NCBI RefSeq assembly: GCF_963676685.1
Contig: NC_092356.1
Span: 20,943,750 to 21,007,749, forward strand
Direction: 5' to 3'
Length of the DNA stretch: 64,000 bases
Origin: Mytilus edulis
Lineage: Eukaryota > Mollusca > Bivalvia > Mytilida > Mytilidae
The notes below the pieces were generated by a model, which was not told the origin of the DNA, did not search any database, and was given only the letters and a program-made list of their open reading frames with translations. Shown here piece by piece: positions 22,701 through 37,700 of the stretch (the first letter of the stretch is position 1; every line of letters begins with the position of its first letter). The translations under genes and the position numbers were made by a program.

Positions 22701-25700
22701 TCCATTATTCATAGTTCATTATTCATTATTTAATAATGAATAATGAAATAGTTCACTATTCACTATTCAATATTGAAAAATGAATAATGAATAATGAAAT
22801 GGTTTATGTTTCATTATTCAAATTGAAGCGGTGAATAGTGAAAAAAATATAAAAAAAATTGACTGTGACACTATAGCTATATTTTGATTCGAAATGACCA
22901 TAAGACGGTTTACGGAGGACCTAAAAGCCACAATATGCATCAAAATGAGGAAATATAAAAAAGAAGATGTGGTATGATTGCCAATGAGACAAATATCCAG
23001 AAAGACCACAATGACACAGACATTAACAACTATAGCTCACCGTACAGCTTTCAACAATGAGCAAAGCACATACCGCATAGTCAGCTATTAAAGGTTCCGC
23101 AACGAATATTAGAAGACCTAAATACCAAAATACGCGTAAAAAAAAAGGAAATAGCCAATTTTAAATAATGAAATGGATATTTTGAATAATGGAATGGAGT
23201 GCGGCGACCCTTTAGCCCCTAATTATAGATAAATCTTATATCTCATTCGAAAGCTGATTACAAGAGCAACAAAATGTATATAGTCAATATGTTCCGCAAC
23301 GAATATTAGAAGACCTAAATGCCAAAATACGCGTGAAAATTAAGAGATAGCCAATTTTGAATAATGAAATGGATATTTTGAATAATGGAATGACCTGCGG
23401 CGACCCTTTAGCCCCTAATTATAGATAAACCTTATACCTCATTCGAAAGCTGATTACAAGAGCAACAAAATGTATATAGTCAATATGTTCCGCAACGAAT
23501 ATTAGAACACCTAAATGCCAAAATACGCGTGAAAATTAAAAGATAGCCAATTTTAAATAATGAAATGGATATTTTGAATAATGGAATGAACTGCGGCGAC
23601 CCTTTAGCCCCTAATTACAGATAAACCTTATACCTCATTCGAAAGCTGATTACAAGAGGAACAAAATGTATATAGTCAATATGTTCCACAACGAATATTA
23701 GAAGACCTAAACGCCAAAATACGCATGAAAATTAAGAAATAGCCAATTTTGAATAATGAAATGGATATTTTGAATAATGGAATGGACTGCGGCGACCCTT
23801 TAGCCCCTAATTATAGATAAACCTTATACCTCATTCGAAAGCTGATTACAAAAGGAACAACATGCTTATAGTCAATATGTTCCGCAACGAATATTAGAAG
23901 ACGTAAATGCCAAAATACGTGTGAAAATTAAGAAATAGCCAATTTTGAATAATGAAATGGATATTTTGAATAATGGAATGGACTGCGGCGACCCTTTAAC
24001 CCCTAATTATAGATAAATCTTATACCTCATTCGAAAGCTGATTACAAGACGAACAAAATGTATATAGTCAATATGTTCCGCAACGAATATTAGAAGACCT
24101 AAATGCCGAAATACGCGTGAAAATTAACAGATAGCCAATTTTGAATAATGAAATGGATATTTGAATAATGGAATGAACTGCGGCGACCCTTTAACCCCTA
24201 ATTATAGATAAATCTTATACCTCATTCGAAAGCTGATTACAAGAGGAACAAAATGTATATAGTCAATATGTTCCGCACAGAATTTTAGAAGACCTAATTG
24301 CCAAAATACGCGTGAAAATTAAGAAAAAGTCAATTTTGAATAATGAAATGGATATTTTGAATAATGGAATGAACTGCGGCGACCCTTTAGCCCCTAATTA
24401 CAGATAAACCTTATACCTCATTCGAAAGCTGATTACAAGAGGAACAAAATGTATATAGTCAATATGTTCCGCAACGAATATTAGAAGACCTAAACGCCAA
24501 AATACGCATGAAAATTAAGAAATAGCCAATTTTGAATAATGAAATGGATATTTTGAATAATGGAATGGAGTGCGGCGACCCTTTAGCCCCTAATTATAGA
24601 TAAACCTGATACCTCATTCGAAAGCTGATTACAAGAGGAACAAAATGTATATAGTCAATATGTTTCACAACGAATATTAGAAGACTTAATTGCCAAAATA
24701 CGCGTGAAAATTAAGAAAAAGTCAATTTTGAATAATGAAATGGATATTTTGAATAATGGAATGGACTGCGGCGACCCTTTAGCCCCTAATTATAGATAAA
24801 CCTTATACCTCATTCGAAAGCTGATTACAAAAGGAACAACATGCTTATAGTCAATATGTTCCGCAACGAATATTAGAAGACCTAAATGCCAAAATACGTG
24901 TGAAAATTAAGAAATAGCCAATTTTGAATAATGAAATGGATATTTTGAATAATGGAATGGACTGCGGCGACCCTTTAGCCCCTATTATAGATAAACCTTA
25001 TAACTCATTCGAAAGCTGATTACAAGACAAACAAAATGTATATAGTCAATATGTTCCGCACCGAATATTAGAAGACCTAAATGTCGAAATACGCGTGAAA
25101 ATTAAGAGATAGCCAATTTTGAATAATGAAATGGATATTTGAATAATGGAATGAACTGCGGCGACCCTTTAACCCCTAATTATAGATAAATCTTATACCT
25201 CATTCGAAAGCTGATTACAAGAGGAACAAAATGTATATAGTCAATATGTTCCGCAACGAATATTAGAAGACCTGATTGCCAAAATACGCGTGAAAATTAA
25301 AAAAAAGTCAATTTTGAATAATGAAATGGATATTTTGAATAATGGAATGGACTGCGGCGACCCTTTAGCCCCTAATTATAGATAAATCTTATACCTCATT
25401 CGAAAGCTGATTACAAAAGGAACAAAATGCATATAGTCAATATGTTCCGCAACGAATATTAGAAGACCTAATTGCCAAAATACGCGTAAAAAAATTAAGA
25501 AAAAGTCAATTTTGAATACTGAAATGGATATTTTGAATAATGGAATGGACTGGCAGGACCTTTCAACCCCTAATCTAATTACAGATATATATTATACCTC
25601 AATCGAAAGCTTATCAATAGTGAAACAAATTGTATATAGTCAATATGTTCCGCAACGCATATTAAAGGAGTAACGAAGGACTCAAATATCGAAATACGCG

Positions 25701-28700
25701 TGAACATTGAGAAAAAGCCAATTGTTAATAATGGAAAGGACTGGCAGGACCCTTCAGTCCCTAATTACAGATATATATTATACCTCAATCGAAAGCTTAT
25801 TAATAGTGAAACAAAATGTATATAGTCAATATGTTCCGCAGCGCATATTAGAGGAGTAACGAAGGACTTAAATATCGAAATACGTGTGAACATTGAGAAA
25901 TAGCCAATTTTGAATAATGAAATGGACATTTTGAATAATGGAATGGACTGGCAGGACCCTTCAGCCACTAATTACAAATATATATTATACCTCGATCGAA
26001 AGCTTATTTATAGAGGAACAAAACGTTGATAGTCAATATGTTCCGCAACGCATATTAGAGGAGTAACGAAGGACTTAAATATCGAAATACGCGTGAACAT
26101 TGAGAAACAGCCAATTTTGAATAATGAAATGGAAATTTTGAATAATGGAATGGACTGGCAGGACCCTTCAGCTCCTAATTACAAATATATATTATCCCTC
26201 GATCGAAAGCTTATTAATAGAGGAACAAAATGTATATAGTCAATATGTTCCGCCATATTAGAGGAGTAACGAATGACTTTAATATCGAAACACCTGTCAA
26301 CATTGAGAAACAGCCAATTTTGAATAATGAAATGGAAATTTTGAATAATGGAATAGACTTTCAGGACCCTTCAGTCCCTAATTATAGATATATATTATAC
26401 CTCAATCGAAAGCTTATAAAGAAAGGAACAAACGGTATATAGTCAATATGTTCCGTAATGCATATTAGAGGAGAAATGAAGGACTTAAATATCGAAATAC
26501 GCGTGAGCATTGAGAAATAACCAAATTTGAATAATGAAATGGAAATTTTGAATAATGGAATGGACTGGCAGGACCCTTCAGCCCTAATTACAGATATATA
26601 TTATACCTCGATCGAAAGCTTATTAATAGAGGAACAAAAGGTATATAGTCAATATGTTCAGCAACACATATAAGAGGAGTAACGACGGGCTTAAAAATCG
26701 AAATACACCTGAACATTGAGAAATAGCCAATTTTGAATAATGAAATGGATATCTTGAATAATGGAATTGACTGGCAGGACCCTTCAACCCCTAATTCCAG
26801 ATATATATTATACCTCAATCGAAAGCTTATTAAAAGACGAACAATAGGTATATAGTCAATATAATCCGCAACGCATATTAGAGGAGTAACGAAGGACTTA
26901 AAGATCGAATTACGCGTGAACATTGAGAAATAGCCAATTTTGAATAATGAAATGGATATTTTGAATAATGGAATGGACTGGCAGGACCCTTCAACCCGTA
27001 ATCCAATTACATATATATATTATACCTCAATCGAAAGCTTATTAATAGTGAAACAAAATGTATATACTAGTCAATATGTTCCGCAACGCATATTAGAGGA
27101 GTAACGAAGGACTCAAATATCGAAATACGCGTGAACATTGAGAAAAAGCCAATTTTTAATAATGGAAAGGACTGGCAGGACCCTTCAGCCCCTAATTACA
27201 GATTTATATTATACCTCAATCGAAAGCTTATCAAAAGAGGAACAAAATGTATCAAGTCAATATGTTCCACAACGCATATTAGAGGAGTAACGAAGGACTT
27301 AAATATCGAAATACGTGTGAACATTGAGAAATAGCCAATTTTGAATAATGAAATGGACATTTTGAATAATGGAATGGACTGGCAGGACCCTTCAGCCACT
27401 AATTACAAATATATATTATACCTCGATCGAAAGCTTATTTATAGAGGAACAAAACGTTGATAGTCAATATGTTCCGCAACGCATATTAGAGGAGTAACGA
27501 AGGACTTAAATATCGAAATACGCGTCAACAATGAGAAACAGCCAATTTTGAATAATGAAATGGAAATTTTGAATAATGGAATGGACTGGCAGGACCCTTC
27601 AGCTCCTAATTACAAATATATATTATACCTCGATCGAAAGCTTATAAATAGAGGAACAAAATGTATATAGTCAATATGTTCTGCCATATTAGAGGAGTAA
27701 CGAATGACTTAAATATCAAAATACGCGTGAGCATTGAGAAATAGCCAAATTTGAATAACGAAATGGAAATTTTGAATAATGGAATGGACTGGCAGGACCC
27801 TTCAGGCCCTAATTACAGATATATATTATACCTCGATCGAAAGCTATTAATAGAGGAACAAAATGTATATAGTCAAAATGTTCCACAACGCATATTAGAG
27901 GAGTAACGAAGGACTTAAATATCGAACTACGCGTGAACATCGAGAAATAGCCAATTTTGAATAATGAAATGGATATTTTGAATAATGGAATGGACTGCTA
28001 TGACCCTTCAGCCCCTAATAACAGATATATATTATACCTCAATCGAAAGCTTATCAAAAGAGGAACAAAATGTATATAGTCAATATGTTCCGCAACGGAT
28101 TTTACAGGAGTAACAAAGGACTTAAATCTCGAAATACGCGTGAACATTGAGAAATAACTTATTTTGAATAATGGAATGGACTGCTGCAACCCTTCAGTCC
28201 CTAATCAAGGCAAAATTTATACACTACATTAAAGCTTATTGATGGAGGAATAAACTGAGTATAAACGATGTGTGCCGCAATGACCATTAGAGTGTTTACG
28301 GAGGATCAAATGCCAAAATACGCGTGAAAATTAAGAAATAGCCAATTTTGAATAATGAAATAGATATTTTGAATAATGGAATGCATGGAATGCTGTGACC
28401 CTTACCCCTGAATTATAGATAAACCTTACACCTCATTAGAAAGCTTATTACAAGAGGAACAAAATGTATATAGTCAACATGTTCCTCAACACATATTAGA
28501 GGAGTAACGAAGGACCTAAATATTAAAATACGCTTGAACATTAAGAAATAGCTTATTTTGAATAATGGAGTGGACTGCTGCAACCATTCAGTCCCTAATC
28601 AAGACATTCTTTGTGGAAGAAAGAAACACACACACACATACACACACACACACACACACACAAACAAGAGTGCACACGCTGAAATGTCTCGCCTTCTTTA

Positions 28701-31700
28701 CTAATCATTGATATTATTTTGATAGTCTTAAATATAAAGCTTAATTACAACTGTCATATAAACTCAACATAAAGCAAGAAAATGAAACATTGATCAATTA
28801 ACCATGAAAATAAGGTAACGGTCAGATGAACCATGCCAGGCAGACATGTACATCTAACAATTCTTCTATACAACAAATATAGTTGACCTATTGCTTATAA
28901 ATTAAGAAAAACCGACCAAAACACAAACACATAGCACTTAGCAATGAACCGTGAATATGAGGTCAAGGTCAAATAAAACCTGCGCGAATGACATAATTTT
29001 ATTATAGATAAGTATGTAGATAATTTTCATACACCAAATATAGTAGACCTAATGCATATAGTATTAGAAAATAGACCAAAACTCAAAAACTTAACTTTGA
29101 CCACTGAACTATGAAAATGAGGTCAGGGTCAGATGACACATGTCAGTTAGACATGTACACCTTACAACCATTCCATACACTAAATATAGTAGACCTAGGA
29201 CTATTGCATATAGTATTAGAAAAATAGACCAAAACTCAAAAACTAACTTTGACCACTGAACCATGAAAATTAGGTCAAGGTCAGATGACACCTGTCAGCT
29301 AGACATGTACACCTAATAATCATTCCATACACCAAATATAGTAGACCTATTGCATATAGTATAAGAAAAACAGACCAAAACACAAAAAACTTAACTATAA
29401 CCACTGTACCATGAAAATGAGGTCAAGGTCAGATGACACCTGCCAGTTTGACATGTACACCTTACAGTCCTTCCATACACGAAATATACTATACCTATTG
29501 CTTATAGTATCTGAGATATAGACTTGAATACCCAAACTTAATCTTGTTCAATGATCCATGAAATAAGATCAAGGTCAAGTGAAAACTGTCTGACGGACAT
29601 GAGGACCTTGCAAGGTATGCACATACCAAATATAGTTATCTTATTACTAATAATAAGAGAGAATTTAACATTACAAAAAATCTTAACTTTTTTCAAGTAG
29701 TCACTGAACCATGAAAATGAGGTCAATGACATTGGACATATGGCTGACGGAAAGTTCGTAACATTAGGCATCTATATATAAAGTTTGAAGCATCCAGGTT
29801 TTCTACCTTCTAAAATATTTAGCTTTTAAAAAGTAATCTAACACCGCCGCCGCCGCCGCCGGATCACTATCCCTATGTCGAGCTTTCTGCAACAAAAGTT
29901 GCAGGCTCGACAATAAAAATTCACAAATAGAAAAAACACAATGGATTTTACGATTACAAATATGTCTGATCAGAGATAGAATACGGCGCAAGAGGTATAA
30001 ATTCTGAAAAAAAAAGTGGACGCTGCTAAGGCCAATCGAGAACAGCGCTGCAATGATGAGGAAATTCTCAAATGGCAAGGAGTAGGGCCGGACTCAACAT
30101 GGATTGTCAATGACATTAAAGATGTTGACACGAAGTAAAAGTCTGCAAAATTATAACCTTGTGCTCGAAAGGGGAAACTATTCGCACATGGGAAGGTGAG
30201 AGATTAAACAAGCAGCTTTCTACCGTCGTGGCAAAGAGAGAGACCGATGGAGCTGTGCAATTTTTGAGCTATGGGATTAAAAAATCCAGACACACCGGGT
30301 ACGTTTCACGATTTTCTTATTTTTCATAAGGATGTAGGATCGAGAGTGTAAGGATATGTTTTGTAGGCCCCAAAACTGTGTCTGAAAACCAGTGAACTGG
30401 GGATGGTGATTTTGGGGTGACCTAAATTGATTTTTTTATTGTTAGGATAACTAGAACACACCCGCGAAATCGCGGGCATTCAGAGCGTAGTTTAAAGTAT
30501 GTAAAGTGTTGTTTGAAGAATTTTGTGAAATATTGAATGACTGGAGAATTTCAGCAAAAATATCATAAATTATAGGTTATTGGGGACAGGAAAATGTTTT
30601 TTTTAATCCCTCCTCCTTTATTTCCAAAATTCCCAATTTGTGGTTTTCTATCAATTTCAATATGAATATACATTTAGTATGTTATGAACATTTAAGTAAG
30701 GAGCCTGTAATTCAGTGGTTGTCGTTTGTTTATGTGTTACATATTTGTTTTTCGTTCATTTTTTGTACATAAATAAGGCCGCTAGTTTTCTCGTTTGAAT
30801 TGTTTTACATTGTCATTTCGGTGCCTTTTAAAGCTGAGTATGCGGTATGGTATTTACTCGTTGTTGAAGGCCGTACGATGACCTATAGTTGTTAATTTCT
30901 GTGTCATTTTGTTCTCTTGTGGAGAGTTGTCAACATGGCAATCATACCAGATCTTCTTTTTTTTTTTGTAATCAATGAACTTTGTAAAAGATTTAATGAC
31001 TGGAGAATTTCAGAAAAGGTATCAAAAGTACACATAAATAATTTTAGCACTTATCTGTATCTATCATATAAATAAAGTGTATTTACTTTCAATTCTAAGT
31101 TTTCTAATCGATCCATATGGTGGTCATTAATATAGTATACAGACCCTATCTATTCAATAAACTCTTTGACCACCGTGGATAGTTAACTTCAAAATGATGG
31201 CAGATAGAATTCTGAAAATACACTTTATTCGTAGTATATGTAGTATATGTTCAAAGTATACAGAAAAACGCAAACCGGAAGTATAGTCTGACTTAAAATT
31301 TTGTCCAATGACGGGACAATATCCGGATGCCCTTTTTCTCGTTTTTCTCCCAAAATAACTCAATCTGAATAATCATATGAATGGATGACAAATGCGACTA
31401 TGCACTGTACCTATAGGACACAGAGGCGTTTTGATTAATTTATTGTGGAAAGAAGAGAATCGACACCCAAAATGAGGTCTTCTCGTTTAATAGTATAGAA
31501 GACATGAATCCAATAGTGAACATGGAGTTAGTAGTTGAAAACGTCAAAGCCCTGAGAGGTATAGCCAAAATGAACCACCTTCGAGGGTATTCCCGGTTGA
31601 GGAAAGATCAGTTGGTTGAGAAGTGATAGAAACGAAGACAAATCTTAAATTTCATCGTCGTCCCAAACCCCACACGAGGAAGGAGATTATCACCCAGACA

Positions 31701-34700
31701 AAACAACTTGGGTTTAAAGGGGTTAGATCGACTGCTAAAGAAGGTGCAGGAAAAGATTTGGGAAGATAGGAAAGCCATTGGGGATAACATTGAGGTACAT
31801 TCGCCGAAGAAAGCCTTTAAAGATGTATTTACTACCTGCAATATGACCCCATCATGGCATGGATGTGCAGACCTCCCTTGAGGTCTCTCGGGTGTCGCGT
31901 TGGGAACTTATAGAATATGGGCATTGTAAGGGGCAAACCAATGTGATCATGCACTGTACCTTTGAAAAGATTAATCCAACAGGTAAGGCGGATGATGAGA
32001 ACGAGAGATACTTTCACTCTGGAAACTAGATTTTCACCGCGGCCACGGACTTGGTTGAAACCCTTGAGGAGATAGATGAAAAGATCGTAGAAAAGGTTGC
32101 CCGGTGGACCTCTGATAAAACTAGGGAAATGGTGAATACTTCCTCGGTGTAGTGGGGTGTGTATCCCTTCTCGAATGTACCTTTCTTTTTGGTGATTCGG
32201 AAAATTGCGGTGGTTTAATGGGAGGTATGCTGCCGTAAAGGTTCCAATACAACTTGTTTTCATGCTCCTTATGACTTGCGGCAACAGGGGCCATCTTGAT
32301 AGCGGTGCTTGGTGGTATTGCACTGGCGATCAAGATCGTCCAGGACATCGATATAGGTGCGTGTGGAGTTGGCTGAAAAGTTTTTGAACATTTTCTCTTT
32401 CATGGTGCGGTTTCAACGTTTGACAATACTCGACTTATCTTCGTTCCCGGTGGAGTAGAGATCGATACCATGCTTTTGAAGCAGCTGATTTACATGTGTG
32501 TTGCCTTTGTCTGTACATAGCTTCTTTGGCACACCGCTTGGAAGGCATCCCGCACCATCACCGGGGTACACCCTTCCTGTTCATTGAGTGGTATCAGTCA
32601 GTCATATTTCGAGAAGACATCGATAATGCTCAGGATAAATTTATTTCCCTTGATGTCCCTAGAGAAGTCACTCATATCAACGAGGTCGGCCACCTAGGTC
32701 TCATCCACACCACCCATCGCTACACGTTTATGAAACTAACGTCGAACTGGTTTGTGCAACTCCTTAGCTAGCTCATCGGTCCAGCGAACAGTTTTTTAAC
32801 ACCCAGACCGAATCGAACTTTGGTACCGATGATTGGTCCGTTGATACTGCAGTCCAAGCGTTCGTGTGTGGTACAGTTGGGAATGGTGTTAAGCGAGGCT
32901 AGCATAGCTTGTCACAGATGGTGTTGCTTGCGGTTGCATCCTTGTGCTGGGCATAACAAAGATCGTGGTGATATTTGGTCAACTTGAATAATGGGTTTTG
33001 ACCAAGCTTTTGGGTGCCATCGGGAAGTAGTCGCTTTCTAAGTCTAGTCCCTCGCCCGGTGAAGTTGTGTCTGGGTACATGCATTTCCATGGGTAATCGG
33101 TTGATTAGTATGTTCATGAACCCTGTACCGGTTGTAGCAACGAACTGAGACTTCTTGGCATCGCACACCTTGCAGTTGCCAACCTTTCTCCATCGCCCGT
33201 TGCTGGTCATTACCTCGCTTGTGTTAACTGTGTACGTCTTTCTATGACTTTCACGCAGAAAATCATCTCTATGTTATTTTAATAAATGAACGTTGAAGAC
33301 ATTTCCTACAGTGCCAACGCCCCCACGAGGAGTAATCACTACCTCCTACTTCAGCGATCGATAAGACGGTTGATCATTGGGAAATCGGACTGTGGTAAGA
33401 CAACGCTGCTGAACAACCTATTCCAGCGTGATGGATGGCTCCGACTACAATCGATTGTACGTCTACGGATAATCGCTTCACCAACCTATCTACCAAATGT
33501 TGGAGCAAGCGCTGGAAAAAAGCTTCCTGAAAGAAGATATCGAGACCTCCCACAGTGCAAGGGCAAGTCGCCCTACTCGTTGATCAATGTGGTCAACACT
33601 TTATCACCACCACGACACCGAAGTGGTATCGAGACTTTTTTTCGATCAAGGGAGCGATGTACCAAACCCCCGAGAACTTGATCCCAACCGTAAGAACCTC
33701 ATGGTGAACCTCATGGTGTTCGACGACTTGATGCTGAGAAAACAGAACACGTGTGAAGACAACGTCGATTGTTTCTACCTGTGCCAGAACTACTTCACAC
33801 TGCCCCGCCAGTCGATCCGGGAGAATGCCAACTTCCCCTGGCTCTTTCAGCAAAATGCTAAGAATATCGACCACATCCGACGCGATCACTGCAACGATCT
33901 CACCAAGGAACAGTACAGTTTGACGCTCTGTCTAAGCATTGCTGGTCCAAGCCCTATGGATTTGTAACCATCGATTTTACAAGCACCAAGGCAAATGGAA
34001 AATATGCAAATTAAATGAGTTCTTTGAGGTATAAGATAATATAAATAGATAATATCTGGACACAGAGGAACCCCAGCCCTGCAAGTTCGAATGGCCCTGC
34101 AAATGCAATTTTGAGTGGGTTCCATGTTGAAAATGCAGTTGCGTGATCCTTCGACCGATCTAAAGCGGTGGAGGTGATTTCAATGCATAGAATTCCATCA
34201 TTATGGTAAGGTGTAGCGATTTTCTCAACCCCAATGCCCTGCCAAGACGCTTTGAGGCCACCAGTGCACATACCCATGACACTTGAATCTTTCGAAGACA
34301 AGGGATCCGTATCAGCTGTGTAACACTTTCATGCGCAACTCATTGATTAGGGGCGTTCACACCAACGCTTAGGGGCGTTCAACAGCATTCGATCCTATTA
34401 GATAAATGACATTTACCAAGATTATCGACCCTAAGCAGCGTGAGGCACTTGTCAGGGAGTTGCAAGACACCAAACGGAAGATTCAAGCCAGTAATATGCA
34501 GCATCGCCTCTACAAGATTGAACTTAGCCGGGACCTTTACAAGGTGTTCAAGCCTGTGGTTGAGTCTTAGCGAGAGGCAGCTTCACAGATCACCAAAAAG
34601 ATCGCAGACCTTCCTGCAACAGTGCCAGTACTCCCTCCTCCACCGCCCAAGTTTGCCGACCCACTACTAATTGCACCACCTACAGAAACCGTCCTTGGAG

Positions 34701-37700
34701 CTCGAGCACAGCAGCTTTGCAGCTCAGTATGACTACTTCCGCCGACCACACCTTTTGATTGCGATCTGAAAACGATGGTATCTTCATCAGAAGCTGACCA
34801 GTTACTTTTGACGGCGATAATTTGTTCATGGATAGTGTAAAGTACAAAGGAACCCTTGGCCTCTGGGAAGTTATGGTGAAAAAGAAACCAGAATCGTTCG
34901 AGCACGACGACCCTGACGACAATGCAGAGATCCTGAAAAGTTCCGGTGATATGTATAAAGGCAATTCCATCTTTTCAAGAACCCCGAAGACGTTAATAAT
35001 TACAAGTGGAAGGGAATCGTGTCCCACATCTACCAGAAGTATAAGTTTGGCAGTGAGCTGCAAACCGTGGTTTTTTCCAACTTCAAGCAGCTTCTCGATC
35101 GCTTGGAACTGTGTGCTGAGCAGGAAATAATGGTGTGCGCAACGAAATTGTGTCGATTATCCATGCTATGAAAAAGGGTAGATATATCAGCATCGAAGAA
35201 TATATGGCACTTCATCATAGTATCCTATAATAAATGTTGCAAATCAAGAAAGGTTACGCCTAAAAGTAGGCATACAGTGGTAGAGGACTGTTTGACACAA
35301 TTGCCAGTTTGGCTGGACGCATGTTTACTTCCTCTGCCACCAAAACCATAGGAAGTAAGGCCGTGAGTGCAAACACCAATGCAGCCTTGAGAGGTGTTGA
35401 AAAAGGGGCCCCAAAGCCGTCGACCATGTGGTTGATAAAGTGACCCGCCCCCGAAAACGCAGAATGTCCACTCAACAGTCCAATGGTCAATCAGCAAACC
35501 GCAGCAAACCCAGCTGAACAACCTGATGTCCGGTTCTGGCATTGCTACCAGCCACGACTTTGTGCAGCTCTATAAATAAATACATAATGTCCAACATCCT
35601 TATAATCACCGAAGGGTTGATCTACGACGAAAGTCTCCAAAAATATAAGGTTCACGAATACGAACCTCAAGCTGGTGCCAACCTGAATAATTCAGGTGAG
35701 ATCCGAATCAACATCGAAACCCAAGACTTTTTCCTCCATCCTGTAAAAGAACCACGGTAGTGCATATGCTAATGCAGATCTAGTGTCTCTCATTCACAAT
35801 GGAATCATGTATCTCTTCAAGACTATCAGTTACAATTAATGCAAGCTCTCATGCCAGCTGATCGAACATATCAACGACCCAGTCGTTGACATCACTATGC
35901 TGCAGGGCATGTTGATTTATCCCAACAATTTCTCCAAATCCAAGGTCTTAACTAGCTGTGGTACAAAGATTCATCTACCGAAGCCGAGGCCAAAAACACA
36001 GGCTTTGGAGCACGTCATGGGTATATTATCACCAAGCCCGCCAATAAAAGGATAGTTTTCATTCACCATACCCCTGAGACACATTTTCGGCTTTGCAGAC
36101 AATTACAAGATTGTGTATGGATTCAAGCACGAATTGTCACTCGTGCGCGACTCGGACGACAATGCCATCCTGCTGCTGCCGTCAACGACGTGGCGAAAAT
36201 CAACCTGAGTAAGATCTCTTGGTTTGTTCCTCGCGTCCTTCCTTCCTTCCGATAAAAAAAAACTGCGGTTGTAAAAGACCATCCAAAGCAAGAGTAAAAT
36301 CGATTGTGGTTTCCAAATACGATAGTGTGATTCTACAAGTGCTACCGAAACCTTACAGTTCCACTGGCGTTTGTCTGCCAAGAGCGGTCGGGAGAAACCG
36401 AGATACATCATCGTAGCCTTTCAGACCGGTAAAAGTACGATCGGACTTAAAATGAAGCCGTGTTCGACCACTGCCGGTTGCGAACTATCTACGTCACCCT
36501 CAACGCAGAACGCTACCTGGCGGTAGACTTCAATGCCAGTTTCACACAAACCAAGATCGCCAGAGAGTACAACAATGTCGCAGAGTTCTAACTACTTCAA
36601 CATGGACCGTTTTATCAGCAACTGCAACATTAACCCCTCCGATTTCAACGATCTGTATCTACTGTTTGTCATTGATGTGAGTCACCAGTCCATTTGAATC
36701 CGATAGTCAGAAGATGAACGTCGTGTACAAAAAGTAAAAAAATGGATAAAATTCACCTACAAGTAACTCCTCTTTGCCAGCCGCCCTGCCGAAGTCTTTG
36801 CGATCGTTGTGATCAACAACTGAGAAGTATGACGGTATCGAAGAGTGGAAGCAAAAGTATGTGACAATGGTGTACCATAAATAAATGGATAACACATGGT
36901 TTCAGCAATTGCTAAAATCACCAACCCCAAGCATGGGTTTTCCTTCATCGTTTCTGGAAACGACAGCCAAATTCTTACCCGGTTCAACCTCCACTGCAAC
37001 TCAAGGAATCAAAGACCTACGAGATGGCATTGGTAAATCTGAAAACCAATAATTCCACCCCTAACATTCATATGTATACAGGTAACCATTCCTTCCGCTA
37101 CTCTCCCGATGATGGTGCCAGCTGGTTTTCCATCGCACTGAGCACAGGTTTCCTATGACATCGAAGACATCAACAATGAAATCCAGCGACAGCTACGGCT
37201 CAACAAACACAAAACGAAGATCATCAGCGATGCCAACCGGGCGACCCTAAAGCAACGCTGACCCTCGCCAAACTCTATCAAGTAGACTTCAAAGTTGTCA
37301 ATAACATCAGCACCGTCTTGGGATCCAAGTGGCAGATTTACACGTTCGGTATGATCACAAACGGTTATACAGAAGGGGAGCACATTGTAAATATCATCAG
37401 AATCAACAGCATTCTGGTGAATGGTGATATCAACCATGAAGTTATGTAAATGGTACACAACAGTCTTCAATCTACAGCTTTTTTTCCCCGCAGACGGTCC
37501 TGGTATGAAAATCATTCAAACCCCTAAGCACCTTTTGGTAGTATACTTGCTAGTGAACTTGCGAACCAGCAATCGCATGCAAACATATCTCAACGATCAA
37601 GACGGTAGGCTCATCGATCTCAGAGGTGAACATCTCACTATCCGTTTTCATCTTCTTGCGTTTACACAGTGAATCCCAGTGGCAACGGTCTCTACCTCAA

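Larger units (their letters stand above)
22685..30410. repeat. Left giant terminal inverted repeat
   Basis: Complementary in order to the right arm: terminus, subterminal AT zone (22,701-22,860), partial monomer (22,860-22,960), R3 tail (22,960-23,092), outer satellite, inner satellite, then the small arm gene (29,941-30,400). The left arm differs from the right by about 1.3 kb of extra sequence at 28,612-29,925 and by satellite copy number. The inner boundary is set where similarity to 38,270 ends, and is approximate. Confidence 0.85.

Noticed and set aside
25765-28189. Recurrent 60-110-codon open frames on both strands within the left satellite array (and 39,501-39,692 on the right)
   Set aside because: They repeat in step with the 207-bp monomer, which is a multiple of three, have no independent start or context, and are broken between neighbouring units. 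They are repeat artefacts.
23093-28611. CRISPR-like or centromeric interpretation of the regular repeats
   Set aside because: Repeats are directly adjacent ~200-bp monomers without unique spacers, and the arrays mirror each other as arms of one inserted element with a target duplication, so neither a CRISPR array nor an ordinary centromere fits.
31832-32323. 163-codon minus-strand open frame in the core
   Set aside because: Its translation has no family signature; the integrase C-terminal motif lies in other frames of the same stretch and the plus strand has coding-like blocks. It appears to be a shadow frame in GC-richer DNA.
35225-35542. 105-codon minus-strand open frame in the core
   Set aside because: It is antisense to the small conserved protein preceding the capsid gene, with no recognisable content.
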